Part shown: piece by piece, positions 1-8,020 of the stretch
Position numbering within the stretch: the stretch's first letter is position 1
Layout: each line of letters opens with the position of its first letter
Assembly: GCF_023821985.2 (NCBI RefSeq)
Contig: NZ_CP098805.1
Span: forward strand, 1,240,001-1,304,000
Source of the DNA: Dyadobacter chenhuakuii
GTDB taxonomy: Bacteria; Bacteroidota; Bacteroidia; Cytophagales; Spirosomataceae
Direction of reading: 5' to 3'
DNA length: 64,000 nucleotides
Position numbers and translations under genes: made by a program
Notes under the pieces: model-generated
The model's database searches: none
Told to the model about the DNA's origin: nothing
The model's input: the letters and a program-made list of their open reading frames with translations, nothing else

Positions 1-1538
1 CAGTCAGCCTGTCTAAGCCATGCCAAAGCTTCCTCTGTTTTCAGGGAGTTAAGGCCTTCCAATGTCCATAATGCATGAATAGCAAGCAGCGGATTTGTTG
101 TCTGCTTAATAGCGGCACGCAGGGCAGGAACGGTCTGATTATATTTCCCATCGATCAGCTTCTGTTGTGCGCGGTCTCTTACCCAGCCATTGGCATGGCC
201 CAGCAATTTTACAAGGTCATCGGCGCCCGAGGGAATCATTACCGGTTTAGCCTTTGCGTTTTTTGGGACAATTTTATAAATACGTCCGCTGGAAAGTGGC
301 TGTGTAAGGCTTCGCTTGCCAATCTGGTCTTTCAGATAGGGCGTCAGATAAGTTTTGTGCTGGATGATGCCGCGATACATGTCCAGAATATACATGGCGC
401 CATCCGGTCCATTGTACAGGCTTACCGGGCGAAAACGCTCATCTGTGCTGGCGAGAAATTCTTTGTTTTTGTATGCCTGTTCTCCTTTAACAACATAGCC
501 GTTTTCGCTGAGCACATTCCTTTTAATGAGGTTTGCCGATGGTTCGGGAACGAACGCGTTGAATGCGTAGCTGTCGCCAAACAGGTCGCCGCGGTAAACT
601 ACTGGCGCTGCTGCTGCAGTGAAGTTGGTCAGGCGCAGGCTGTCGTCAAGGACATTTTTCATGTAGCCGCGGTTCACGCCGGGTGTAGGATGCAATGGGA
701 AAACGCGGTTATTGGCCACCCATTTTTCATTGTAACCTGCCACATTCTTCTGGTTTTTGTTGGAAGCACCAAGTCCTGCCGGAAAATAGTCGCCGATCAG
801 GTTTTGCGAATTGTTGTTATAATAAAGGCGTCCGTAATTATCCTGGCTGATGCCCCACTGGCCGCGGAAATGCGTATGTTCAATTTCCCATTTGTTGCCG
901 CGCTTGCGGTAACGCTTGTCTGATTTGGCGTTGTAAATCCAGTTGTCCAGCGCCCGGAAAAGCCCGTTAGGCTGGTGCTCAACATTACCGCCTTCGGTGT
1001 ATTTCGGATCGACTAATGTTCTTTTTCCGACCTTATCATTTTTAATCTCATAAAACCAGAGGCTGGTTGGTTCTGCAACCAGTATGCCATTCTCAATAAG
1101 ACAGATCGCGCGTGGAAGAACAAGGGAATCGATCACTACTGTGCGGTCGTCATACACGCCGTCTTTGTTTTTGTCGTCCAGAATCACAATGTTCCCGTTC
1201 GGAATATCTTCGCCTGTACCGATGGTGTCGGGCATATAACCCGTCATTTCCACGACCCACATTCTGGCCTTGTCGTCGAACTGCATGGCAACGGGCGCAC
1301 TTACGAGCGGCTCGGCGGCGATCAGTTTTACTTTAAAACCATCTTCCACCTGCATTTTTGCAATGGTCTTTTCGGGTGAAATAAATGGTGCCAATGCTGA
1401 AACCTCAGCCTTGGCAGGCACTTCTTTTTCCACTTTCTCGGAAACGACCTGTTGTGAGCCGGTTTGCTTATTGGATTTACAATAAAACAATGTGACCGAA
1501 ATTGTCAGGAAAAGAATATAGAATCGGGACTTTTTCAT
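1..1538 (-). CDS. PVC-type membrane-bound dehydrogenase-like lipoprotein (partial, C-terminus beyond window)
   Basis: The frame is open from an ATG at 1538 to the window edge, giving 512 codons with no stop. The N-terminus (MKKSRFYILFLTISVTLFYC) is a hydrophobic signal with Cys20, so a lipoprotein is possible although the lipobox is weak. From about residue 50 the protein resembles the putative membrane-bound dehydrogenase N-terminal domain (beta-propeller type): a P-E-K-T opening, GFKVKLIAAEPLVSAPVA, then WVVEMTGYMPD. After about residue 440 it turns helical (VRDRAQQKL, LLAIHALWTLEG), as HEAT-like repeats do. Family members often continue into a cytochrome c domain, which would lie outside this window. 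Enzyme activity and substrate are unknown; these proteins are usually linked to sugar metabolism in the periplasm. Confidence 0.8.
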   Translation of the reverse strand, partial: MKKSRFYILFLTISVTLFYCKSNKQTGSQQVVSEKVEKEVPAKAEVSALAPFISPEKTIAKMQVEDGFKVKLIAAEPLVSAPVAMQFDDKARMWVVEMTGYMPDTIGTGEDIPNGNIVILDDKNKDGVYDDRTVVIDSLVLPRAICLIENGILVAEPTSLWFYEIKNDKVGKRTLVDPKYTEGGNVEHQPNGLFRALDNWIYNAKSDKRYRKRGNKWEIEHTHFRGQWGISQDNYGRLYYNNNSQNLIGDYFPAGLGASNKNQKNVAGYNEKWVANNRVFPLHPTPGVNRGYMKNVLDDSLRLTNFTAAAAPVVYRGDLFGDSYAFNAFVPEPSANLIKRNVLSENGYVVKGEQAYKNKEFLASTDERFRPVSLYNGPDGAMYILDMYRGIIQHKTYLTPYLKDQIGKRSLTQPLSSGRIYKIVPKNAKAKPVMIPSGADDLVKLLGHANGWVRDRAQQKLIDGKYNQTVPALRAAIKQTTNPLLAIHALWTLEGLNSLKTEEALAWLRQAD

Positions 1539-1603
1539 TTCAATGAATAACCTCTTTGCAGTAATGGTGAAATTAAATATAGCAGGTTGGAAGAACCAAA
1601 CAA

Positions 1604-2905
1604 TCAATCTCTTAACGCTTCTTCAACCGGTTTCATATTTTTGGTAAGGAAATGAATGATGAGCCATGCTACCAGATAGGCCAGGCCGCATATAATGAAT
1701 AAAATATTGTACCCCGCACCAATGTTCCCCGCTGCTTTATAATAGTCCAGTAAAGAACCCACCAGCAATGGAAACAGCGTGGAGCCAATGGACCCGGCCA
1801 TGCCGCCGATTCCTACGACGGAACTTACCGCGCGCTTTGGGAAAATGTCGGATACAATCGTAAAAATATTTGCGCTCCAAGCCTGGTGCGCTGCTGCTGC
1901 AATGCTGATAATGCCCACGGCCACCCAGATATCAGTCGCAAATTGTGCCAGAATGATCGGTAAGACAGCGATTGCAACGACCAGCAATGTCGTTTTCCGC
2001 GCCCGCAATGGTGCCCAGCCCATTTTTTTGATCAGATAAGACGAAAGATAACCGCCGCCAATGCTGCCGAATGTTGTTGCCGTATATACGACCGCCAAAT
2101 GCAAGCTTGGTTTTTTAAGATCCAGTGCGAACGTGGTAGCAAAATAGGAGGGAAGCCAGAAGAGGAAAAACCACCAGATGGGATCGGTGAGCAATTTTCC
2201 GCTGATAAAAACCCATGTCTGGGGAAGTTGGACCAACTTAGCCCACTTGATCGGTTTTTGATCCGGTGTAGCAATGTCTTCGCTATCGCTGTGAATGTAT
2301 TCAAATTCAGGCGTTTTGATTTTCTTATGTCTGGAAGGAATTTCGTAGAACAACCACCAGAATATCAGCCACACGAAACCCAGCGCACCTGTAATTAGAA
2401 ATGCTTCCTGCCAGCCGTAAGCGCCGAGTAACCAGGGAACCATTATGGGCGCTGCAACGGCGCCGATGCTCGTTCCGGAGTTGAATATACCGGTTGCCAA
2501 TGCGCGTTCGCGCTTGGGAAACCATTCGGCTGTCGCTTTTACAGCAGCCGGAAAGTTACCGGCTTCCCCAAGGCCTAAAAGTGCCCTAACCGCTCCAAAA
2601 CCGAATGTGCTTTTGACAAATGCGTGCGCAATGGCAGCAATGCTCCAAATGATGATGGAAATAGAATATCCTAATTTCGAACCGATCCGGTCGATGAAAT
2701 TTCCAAAAATGATATAACCCAGGGCATAACATCCGGCAAATACCATGACAATATTCGCATAGTCAGTTTCGGTCCAGTTGAACTCCACTTCGAGCGTGGG
2801 TTTCAGTAAGCCCAGGATTTGTCTGTCGATGTAATTGATTGTGGTGGCGAAGAATAACAATGCACAAATGACCCAACGGTAATTGCCAATTTTGGATTTT
2901 TCCAT
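1604..2905 (-). CDS. MFS transporter, ACS/hexuronate (ExuT-like) family
   Basis: A 433-residue integral membrane protein with about 12 hydrophobic segments. The N-terminal NYIDRQILGLL and the loop-2 FGNFIDRIGSKLGY fit the anion:cation symporter family of MFS carriers, as does GLGEAGNFPAAVKATAEWFP, which strongly resembles hexuronate (galacturonate/glucuronate) transporters. It probably imports a sugar acid with protons across the inner membrane. It lies just upstream of the dehydrogenase-like lipoprotein gene on the same strand with a 65-bp gap, so the two may share a transcript. The substrate is inferred from family resemblance only. Confidence 0.85.
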   Translation of the reverse strand: MEKSKIGNYRWVICALLFFATTINYIDRQILGLLKPTLEVEFNWTETDYANIVMVFAGCYALGYIIFGNFIDRIGSKLGYSISIIIWSIAAIAHAFVKSTFGFGAVRALLGLGEAGNFPAAVKATAEWFPKRERALATGIFNSGTSIGAVAAPIMVPWLLGAYGWQEAFLITGALGFVWLIFWWLFYEIPSRHKKIKTPEFEYIHSDSEDIATPDQKPIKWAKLVQLPQTWVFISGKLLTDPIWWFFLFWLPSYFATTFALDLKKPSLHLAVVYTATTFGSIGGGYLSSYLIKKMGWAPLRARKTTLLVVAIAVLPIILAQFATDIWVAVGIISIAAAAHQAWSANIFTIVSDIFPKRAVSSVVGIGGMAGSIGSTLFPLLVGSLLDYYKAAGNIGAGYNILFIICGLAYLVAWLIIHFLTKNMKPVEEALRD

Positions 2906-3014
2906 AGTGAGAGGTAAATCGATTTTTTCGGATTCAGGATGTAAAAACTGTTTGTTCGAAAAGAAGACTGTTTTTTCATCATTCTACCCCTTAAAATCAT
3001 TGCGCGGCGGCCAA

Positions 3015-3061
3015 TAAAAAAGACTCCCGCCACTAACAAGCTGGCTTGTAGCGACGGGAGA
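3015..3061 (-). terminator. Rho-independent terminator of surE
   Basis: Read on the minus strand, a long stem (arms within 3024-3060, beginning CTCCCG and ending CGGGAG, one bulge and a few G-U pairs) is followed by a run of T at 3021-3016. It sits just downstream of the surE stop and upstream of the MFS gene start. Confidence 0.8.
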
Positions 3062-3095
3062 ATGTATTTTTCAGAAACTTTATCTCAACATTTAA

Positions 3096-3830
3096 CTAGT
3101 TGACAGGATAGTCCTTTTGTGCTTTTTCCAGGTCGGCCTCGTTGGTGAGGTCGAGGCGGAGCGGCGTGATGGAAACAAAATTGTTTTCAATCGCCCAACG
3201 GTCCGTTCCTTCCTCTGCTGGCTCCATTGGAATTACCGTAAACCAGTAATGTTTCCGACCCATAGGATCAAGCGCAGGCACGATCTGGTTGTCGTATAGC
3301 CTTACCGACTGCCTTGTCCAGCGCACACCTTGCGGATCATGCGGGAAGTTGACATTTACCAGGTTCAAATGTTCATTTTGAAATAAAAGGGCCAGTGCTT
3401 TCTCAACAAAAGGATCTAATGCGTCGAAATCAGGCTCCTTATCGGTTGGCGTGCTAAGGGCAATTCCCTTCATGCCGAATAATACGGCCTGTTTGGCGGC
3501 GGCGAGCGTTCCGGAATGCCACATGGCGTTTCCCAGGTTTGGCCCCATGTTGATGCCCGAAAGCACCACATCCGGCTTGTCCCATAAGTGCTGGCCCAGC
3601 GCCACACAGTCTGCGGGCGTGCCGTTTACGCGCCAGGCATCGATGCCGTCAAATTCGATCGGGGATTTTTTGTAAGAAAGTGGCCGGGAAGCTGTAATCG
3701 CGTGGCCCATAGATGATTGTTCCACATCGGGGGCTACCACTTTAACTTCTCCAAACCGCGCCGCAATTTTTGCCAGGGCAGCGAGTCCGGGACTGTATAT
3801 TCCATCGTCGTTTGTCACCAGGATTTTCAT
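3096..3830 (-). CDS. surE: 5'/3'-nucleotidase SurE
   Basis: A 244-residue protein of the usual SurE length. It begins MKILVTNDDGIYSPG, which carries the metal-binding Asp pair at residues 8-9. It also has the conserved QSSMGHAIT segment near residue 40 and SGINMGPNLGNAMWHSGT near residues 91-108, where the conserved Asn and the active-site loop lie. SurE removes phosphate from nucleoside monophosphates, and in some species from short polyphosphate, in the cytoplasm. The gene has its own terminator. It is divergent from a lipid kinase gene across 84 bp that hold a direct repeat. Confidence 0.95.
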   Translation of the reverse strand: MKILVTNDDGIYSPGLAALAKIAARFGEVKVVAPDVEQSSMGHAITASRPLSYKKSPIEFDGIDAWRVNGTPADCVALGQHLWDKPDVVLSGINMGPNLGNAMWHSGTLAAAKQAVLFGMKGIALSTPTDKEPDFDALDPFVEKALALLFQNEHLNLVNVNFPHDPQGVRWTRQSVRLYDNQIVPALDPMGRKHYWFTVIPMEPAEEGTDRWAIENNFVSITPLRLDLTNEADLEKAQKDYPVN

Positions 3831-3864
3831 AATGATATCTTTTTTAGGGTTCAGGGTAATAAAA

Positions 3865-3898
3865 TTATGCCTGGTATGTTTTTTATGCCTGGTACGTT
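3865..3898. promoter_or_regulatory. Direct repeat in the surE/lipid-kinase divergent promoter region
   Basis: Two 16-bp copies, TTATGCCTGGTATGTT (3865-3880) and TTATGCCTGGTACGTT (3883-3898), differ at one base and repeat every 18 bp. They lie between two divergent start codons. This could be a regulator-binding site; the function is inferred from position only. Confidence 0.4.
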
Positions 3899-3914
3899 AT
3901 CCTAAATACTTTCT

Positions 3915-4826
3915 ATGAAAAACGCAAACCTTTTGCATAACCCCACAGCCGGGGATAATGATTTTTCCGAAAAGCAACTAGTGAAACAGATTGAGGCGGA
4001 AGGTTTTAATTGCGAATATTCCTCTGTAAAAGAGGAAGGCTGGGACCAGTTCAAAACAGAAACAGATTTTCTTATCATTGCAGGCGGCGACGGGACTGTA
4101 AGGCGCGTTGCCAAAGCGCTTATGGCCCGGAAGCGGCTGGACAAGCAATATCCGCTTGCCCTGTTGCCGCATGGAACGGCCAATAACATTGCTACGGCTT
4201 TGCAAATCAGCGGCAAACCCAAAGAAATTGCCAAACGCTGGCACGAAGTGCATTTGCAGCCCTTTGACATTGGTAAAGTGTACGGCTTAAAGGACGACCG
4301 TTTTTTCCTGGAAGGCTTTGGCTACGGCGTATTCCCGCGCCTGATGAAAGTGATGGAGAAAATAGAAGATGAGATCGGTGATACGGTGGAGGAAAAGCTG
4401 AAAGCGGCACTGGCGGTTCTCTACGATGTCGTGCTGAACTACGATGCAAAGGAATGCAGGGTGGAAGCAGATGGCGTTTCATACTCGGGTAAATACCTGA
4501 TGGTGGAAGTCATGAACATCAGGTCTATCGGCCCCAATCTGGTACTGGCTCCTGCGGCAGATCCGGGAGACGGAGAGCTGGAAATCGTCATGATCCCGGA
4601 AACGCAAAGGAAGAAGTTGGAAACATACATTCTGGCGCTGATCAATGGCGAGGATAAGGAGTTTGACTTCACGACTGTCAGGGCAAAGAATATTACGCTG
4701 CGCTGGGAAGGTAAGGATATGCATATTGATGATGAGCGCATCAAGCTCGAAAACCCGGCTGAGGTCCGCATTGAAATTCAACCTAACATGTTGCAGTTTC
4801 TGATAACAAAACGCACAGACCAATAA
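3915..4826 (+). CDS. Diacylglycerol/lipid kinase family protein (YegS/LCB5-type)
   Basis: A 303-residue protein with the diacylglycerol kinase catalytic domain at its N-terminus. It opens with LLHNPTAGDND, carries the nucleotide-binding IIAGGDGTVRRVAKAL near residues 53-68 and then LPHGTANNIATAL near residues 84-96. The remainder is the beta-sandwich C-terminal domain typical of YegS-like kinases (GDGELEIVMIP). It should phosphorylate a lipid hydroxyl such as diacylglycerol or a sphingoid base, using ATP at the membrane face. Bacteroidota make sphingolipids, so a sphingoid substrate is possible, but the sequence does not decide this. The start is ATG; the surE start is divergent. Confidence 0.85.
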   Translation: MKNANLLHNPTAGDNDFSEKQLVKQIEAEGFNCEYSSVKEEGWDQFKTETDFLIIAGGDGTVRRVAKALMARKRLDKQYPLALLPHGTANNIATALQISGKPKEIAKRWHEVHLQPFDIGKVYGLKDDRFFLEGFGYGVFPRLMKVMEKIEDEIGDTVEEKLKAALAVLYDVVLNYDAKECRVEADGVSYSGKYLMVEVMNIRSIGPNLVLAPAADPGDGELEIVMIPETQRKKLETYILALINGEDKEFDFTTVRAKNITLRWEGKDMHIDDERIKLENPAEVRIEIQPNMLQFLITKRTDQ

Positions 4827-4855
4827 CTTTTGGTTATGGTGGATAAGCAAAGGTG

Positions 4856-4888
4856 ATTGGCATTGCATGCGGTGAGGAGGTAATTTTG
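4856..4888 (+). promoter_or_regulatory. Possible Bacteroidota-type promoter of the ferredoxin reductase operon
   Basis: TAATTTTG at 4881-4888 matches the TAnnTTTG -7 consensus. A TTG at 4857-4859 lies 21 bp upstream, near the -33 position. The start codon is 40 bp downstream. Confidence 0.45.
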
Positions 4889-4927
4889 GGACATTAAATT
4901 ATTCCAAAGTTCAATCTCATCACGTTC

Positions 4928-5932
4928 ATGATTACCACAGATATTTGCATTATAGGCGCCGGCCCTGTCGGTTTGTTCGCAGTTTTTGAAGCGGGTTTGC
5001 TGAAAATGCGCTGCCACTTAATTGATGCGCTTCCCGTAGTAGGAGGCCAGCTTGCCGAAATTTACCCTCAAAAACCTATTTACGATATTCCCGGTGCGCC
5101 GGGCATTATCGCCGAAGATCTTGTTAAAAACCTGATGTTGCAGATCGAGGAGTTCAAGCCTGGGTTCACATTGGGCGAGCGCGTGGAAGCGCTCGAAAAG
5201 CAGGAAGATGAAAGTTACATTGTCCGTACGAATGAGGGAACTGCTGTGCATTGCAAAGTTGTGGTGATTGCAGCTGGCCTCGGAAGCTTTGAGCCCAGAA
5301 AACCAGCCGTTGAAAAACTGGAATATTTCGAAGGCAAAGGCGTGCACTATATGGTCAAAAAACCTGAACAGTTCCGCAACCAGAATGTGGTGCTGGCGGG
5401 TGGCGGCGACTCTGCACTGGACTGGACCATTTTCCTTGCCGACATTGCTTCACGCGTAACACTGGTTCACAGGGGAGACACATTCCGGGGCGCGCCGGAT
5501 TCAGCCGAAAAGGTTTTTGAGCTTGCCGAAAAAGGAAAGATCGACTTAATCCTGCAATCCCAGGTAAGCAGCCTGGGCGGAAATGGTGTTTTGAAAGAAA
5601 TTTCGATTACAGGCAATGATAAGAACGTAACCACCATTCCCACCGACCATTTTATCCCGCTTTTTGGATTAAGCCCCAAGCTCGGCCCGATTGCCGACTG
5701 GAATTTGGGGGTTGAAAAATCGGCCGTTATAGTCGACACACTGGATTACTCCACCAACGTCCCGCGTATATATGCCATAGGCGACATTAACACTTATCCG
5801 GGCAAATTAAAACTGATTCTCTGCGGTTTCCACGAGGCGGCCACTATGATGCAGAGCGCATTTAAATATGTGTATCCGGATCAGAAATTAAGTTTTAAAT
5901 ACACAACTGTCAACGGAGTTAACGCTTTTTAG
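4928..5932 (+). CDS. Ferredoxin-NADP+ reductase type 2 (thioredoxin-reductase-like)
   Basis: A 334-residue flavoprotein. The FAD-binding motif IIGAGPVGLF lies at residues 8-17, followed by GGQLAEIYPQKPIYDIPG near residues 38-55, which is typical of the YumC-type ferredoxin/flavodoxin reductases. The NADPH-binding VVLAGGGDSALDW lies near residues 155-167. The CxxC redox pair of true thioredoxin reductases is absent. The C-terminal YAIGDINTYPGKLKLILCGFHEAA is the second FAD contact. It should move electrons between NADPH and ferredoxin. A [2Fe-2S] ferredoxin gene starts 2 bp after the stop, so enzyme and likely partner are co-transcribed. Confidence 0.92.
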   Translation: MITTDICIIGAGPVGLFAVFEAGLLKMRCHLIDALPVVGGQLAEIYPQKPIYDIPGAPGIIAEDLVKNLMLQIEEFKPGFTLGERVEALEKQEDESYIVRTNEGTAVHCKVVVIAAGLGSFEPRKPAVEKLEYFEGKGVHYMVKKPEQFRNQNVVLAGGGDSALDWTIFLADIASRVTLVHRGDTFRGAPDSAEKVFELAEKGKIDLILQSQVSSLGGNGVLKEISITGNDKNVTTIPTDHFIPLFGLSPKLGPIADWNLGVEKSAVIVDTLDYSTNVPRIYAIGDINTYPGKLKLILCGFHEAATMMQSAFKYVYPDQKLSFKYTTVNGVNAF

Positions 5933-5934
5933 CC

Positions 5935-6258
5935 ATGATAAATATTCAAGTAGAAGATAACAACGGAGACCGTCAGGAGCTGGAAGTGCCTGTGGATATG
6001 GGGCTAAACCTGATGGAAATGCTTAAAGCATATGAATACGACATTCAGGCGACGTGCGGCGGAATGGGACTGTGTGCAACCTGCCACATTGCCGTGCTGG
6101 AAGGAGGAGAAGGTTTGCCCGAACTGAACGACAATGAACTGGAAACGCTGGACACCTTGCCGGACGCCGAATCAAACAGCCGCCTGGCCTGCCAGCTCCG
6201 CTGCAATGATCAGATGAACGGCCTGGTGATCCGGTTGAAAGCCTTGCAAGAAGCGTAA
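5935..6258 (+). CDS. [2Fe-2S] ferredoxin (adrenodoxin-like)
   Basis: A 107-residue beta-grasp ferredoxin. Four Cys fit cluster ligands in the adrenodoxin/Isc arrangement: C41-x5-C47-x2-C50 in TCGGMGLCATCHIAV, and C86 in RLACQLRC. A fifth Cys (C90) is not expected to bind the cluster. It is a small soluble electron carrier. The 2-bp spacing to the reductase gene suggests translational coupling and a dedicated redox pair. The electron acceptor cannot be read from the neighbours; candidates include heme oxygenase, Fe-S assembly or a monooxygenase. Confidence 0.92.
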   Translation: MINIQVEDNNGDRQELEVPVDMGLNLMEMLKAYEYDIQATCGGMGLCATCHIAVLEGGEGLPELNDNELETLDTLPDAESNSRLACQLRCNDQMNGLVIRLKALQEA

Positions 6259-6291
6259 TTTAAGGTTATAGAATTTTGGAATATAGTGCAT

Positions 6292-6322
6292 AAACCTTCG
6301 CCTTCATAAAGCGGAGGTTTTT
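6292..6322 (+). terminator. Terminator of the ferredoxin operon
   Basis: AAACCTTCGC (6292-6301) pairs with GCGGAGGTTT (6311-6320), with one G-U pair, and the T run extends to 6322. It lies 34 bp after the ferredoxin stop and between convergent genes. Confidence 0.75.
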
Positions 6323-6336
6323 AGTTTGAAGTGTAT

Positions 6337-7032
6337 TTATATCCTAGACTTGATCAGCGGCACAACCTTATCAACCCAAAGCTGGTGCATTTTGCCCGAA
6401 TAGTGAAGGTTATCACGCGCCAGCAGGGTAGGGTCCTTTAATGCTTGCCTGGAAATGGGGGTTATATCAATGAAAATGACTTTCAACTTATCACACTCTT
6501 CTTTTGCAACCAGATTGAACGCATCAATTTCTTTGGTAATGTTCGCACGGTCACTTTCTCCGTAGGGCGTTGTGCCCCAATCCGGAATCGACAACACAAA
6601 AACGTGGTCCACTTTGCCGCTGGCTAGCGCGATGCTTTTGGTTAGCAAAGTGCGGAATTCGGTTCTGTATTCGTCAATGCTTTTGCCCTGAAACTGGTTA
6701 TTAACGCCAATCATGAGCGACACCAGATCATAACCCGTCGCGGGTTTGGCATTATCAACTGAAAAAATAAGGTCCCGCGTCGTCCAGCCTGTGGTGGCAA
6801 TAATGTCCGGTGAACGAAACTGAATTCCATTCTCTTTCAAGCTTTTAACCAATAGAACCGGCCAGCGCTCGGCTTCCGTAACGCTCTGCCCGATCGTATA
6901 GGAATCGCCTAAGGCAAGCATTTTTGCACCAGGTTCGGTGCTGCCCGGATTATATGCATTACCGGAATCCGCTTTTTTGCTGGAACCGGTAAGCAGCGCG
7001 GTGTATAAAAATAATATTTGAAGAAGCTTCAT
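6337..7032 (-). CDS. SGNH/GDSL hydrolase family esterase
   Basis: A 231-residue protein with a short hydrophobic N-terminus (LLQILFLYTALLTG) that acts as a signal peptide. Block I is LALGDSYTIG with the nucleophile Ser44, the block III Asn is in MIGVNNQ, and block V is DNLHYSG, giving the Asp/His pair near the C-terminus. The layout is like TesA-type lysophospholipase/acyl esterases of the SGNH superfamily. It is probably a periplasmic or envelope-anchored esterase acting on acyl or acetyl esters. The substrate cannot be told from the sequence. It is monocistronic and convergent with the ferredoxin operon. Confidence 0.85.
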   Translation of the reverse strand: MKLLQILFLYTALLTGSSKKADSGNAYNPGSTEPGAKMLALGDSYTIGQSVTEAERWPVLLVKSLKENGIQFRSPDIIATTGWTTRDLIFSVDNAKPATGYDLVSLMIGVNNQFQGKSIDEYRTEFRTLLTKSIALASGKVDHVFVLSIPDWGTTPYGESDRANITKEIDAFNLVAKEECDKLKVIFIDITPISRQALKDPTLLARDNLHYSGKMHQLWVDKVVPLIKSRI

Positions 7033-7212
7033 CTCGATTGTTTGTTTACAGGAGTGCTTTGCGGTGGTTCCAATTCAAAAAAATCACCATTAAATGTATG
7101 TTTTTTGCCCGTGCCATCGGTCATTTTGGTACTTTTGAACGTATTTAATCTCGTTGAAGCCGCTTATGACCATTTCAGAACGGTGATTCGGGCGATTTAA
7201 TTTTAGCAGATA

Positions 7213-7935
7213 ATGACTTATTGTTTAGGGATAAAAGTAAAAGAAGGGCTTGTGGCATTGGCCGACACCCGCATTACAGCTGGCACCAATACGACTGTAA
7301 AAAAGAAGATGTATGTAACGCAAAAGGATAATTATTCGCTTTTTATCATGACCAGCGGACTGCGTTCCGTGCGGGATAAGGCGGTGCATTATTTCGAAGA
7401 GCTGATTAGCGAAGGCGTTGTATATAATAAGCTTTACAAAGCTGTGAATGCGTTCGGAGAGCAGATTAAGCGTGTTGCAGAAGAGGATAGGGCGTCGCTG
7501 GAACGTGCAGGATTGAAATTCAACCTGAACACCATCGTTGGTGGACAATTGAAGGACGATATGGATCACAAACTGTTCCTGCTTTATTCCGAAGGGAACT
7601 GGGTGGAACTCGACGAAGGTTCACCCTATGTGATCATCGGAAACTCCGGCCAGGGAAAAGCCATCCTGAACCGCGTGTTGAACGGCGAATCCACAATGAA
7701 GCAGGCCTTGAAAGCTGGTTTCCTGTCGTTTGACTCGACGCGCGTTAGTAATAATGATGTCGATTTTCCCATTGACGTGGTCCTTTACAAAAAGGACAGC
7801 TTCAAAATTGTTGAACATCGTTATGAAAAGAAAGATCTGGAACAGATTTCAGACATCTGGGCCGATAAGCTGAAACAAGCGCTCGACGACATTCCCGAAG
7901 AATGGATGGATCAGAGTTTCGAGAAAATAGTATAA
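7213..7935 (+). CDS. Anbu-type proteasome-like Ntn-hydrolase (COG3484)
   Basis: A 240-residue protein starting MTYCLGIKVKEGLVALADTR. Thr2 becomes the catalytic N-terminal nucleophile once Met is removed, as in 20S proteasome beta subunits and HslV. ALADTRITAG supplies the conserved Asp/Arg, and a Lys follows at about residue 30. The full length, including the C-terminal helices, matches the Anbu family (ancestral beta subunit), which forms open helical rings. The protein is cytosolic and its substrate is unknown. In many bacteria Anbu sits with a transglutaminase-like protein, an alpha-E protein and a permuted ATP-grasp protein; none of these is adjacent here. Confidence 0.88.
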   Translation: MTYCLGIKVKEGLVALADTRITAGTNTTVKKKMYVTQKDNYSLFIMTSGLRSVRDKAVHYFEELISEGVVYNKLYKAVNAFGEQIKRVAEEDRASLERAGLKFNLNTIVGGQLKDDMDHKLFLLYSEGNWVELDEGSPYVIIGNSGQGKAILNRVLNGESTMKQALKAGFLSFDSTRVSNNDVDFPIDVVLYKKDSFKIVEHRYEKKDLEQISDIWADKLKQALDDIPEEWMDQSFEKIV

Positions 7936-7972
7936 ACAACAAAGGCTGCCCATTTGAGCAGCCTTTGTTGTT
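7935..7972. terminator. Bidirectional terminator, perfect 15-bp stem
   Basis: AACAACAAAGGCTGC (7935-7949) pairs perfectly with GCAGCCTTTGTTGTT (7958-7972) around an 8-nt loop. The A-rich and T-rich flanks let it act for both the peptidase gene (+) and the RND gene (-). It begins on the last base of the peptidase stop codon. Confidence 0.85.
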
Positions 7973-8020
7973 TATAAAGTCATTGTGAATTTCTAGACGG
8001 GATATTTGTAAACCCGGACA

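Noticed and set aside
75..923. Long 282-codon open frame on the plus strand at the left edge
   Set aside because: It lies wholly opposite the convincing dehydrogenase-like gene on the minus strand and shares its codon register; the protein has no recognisable pattern.
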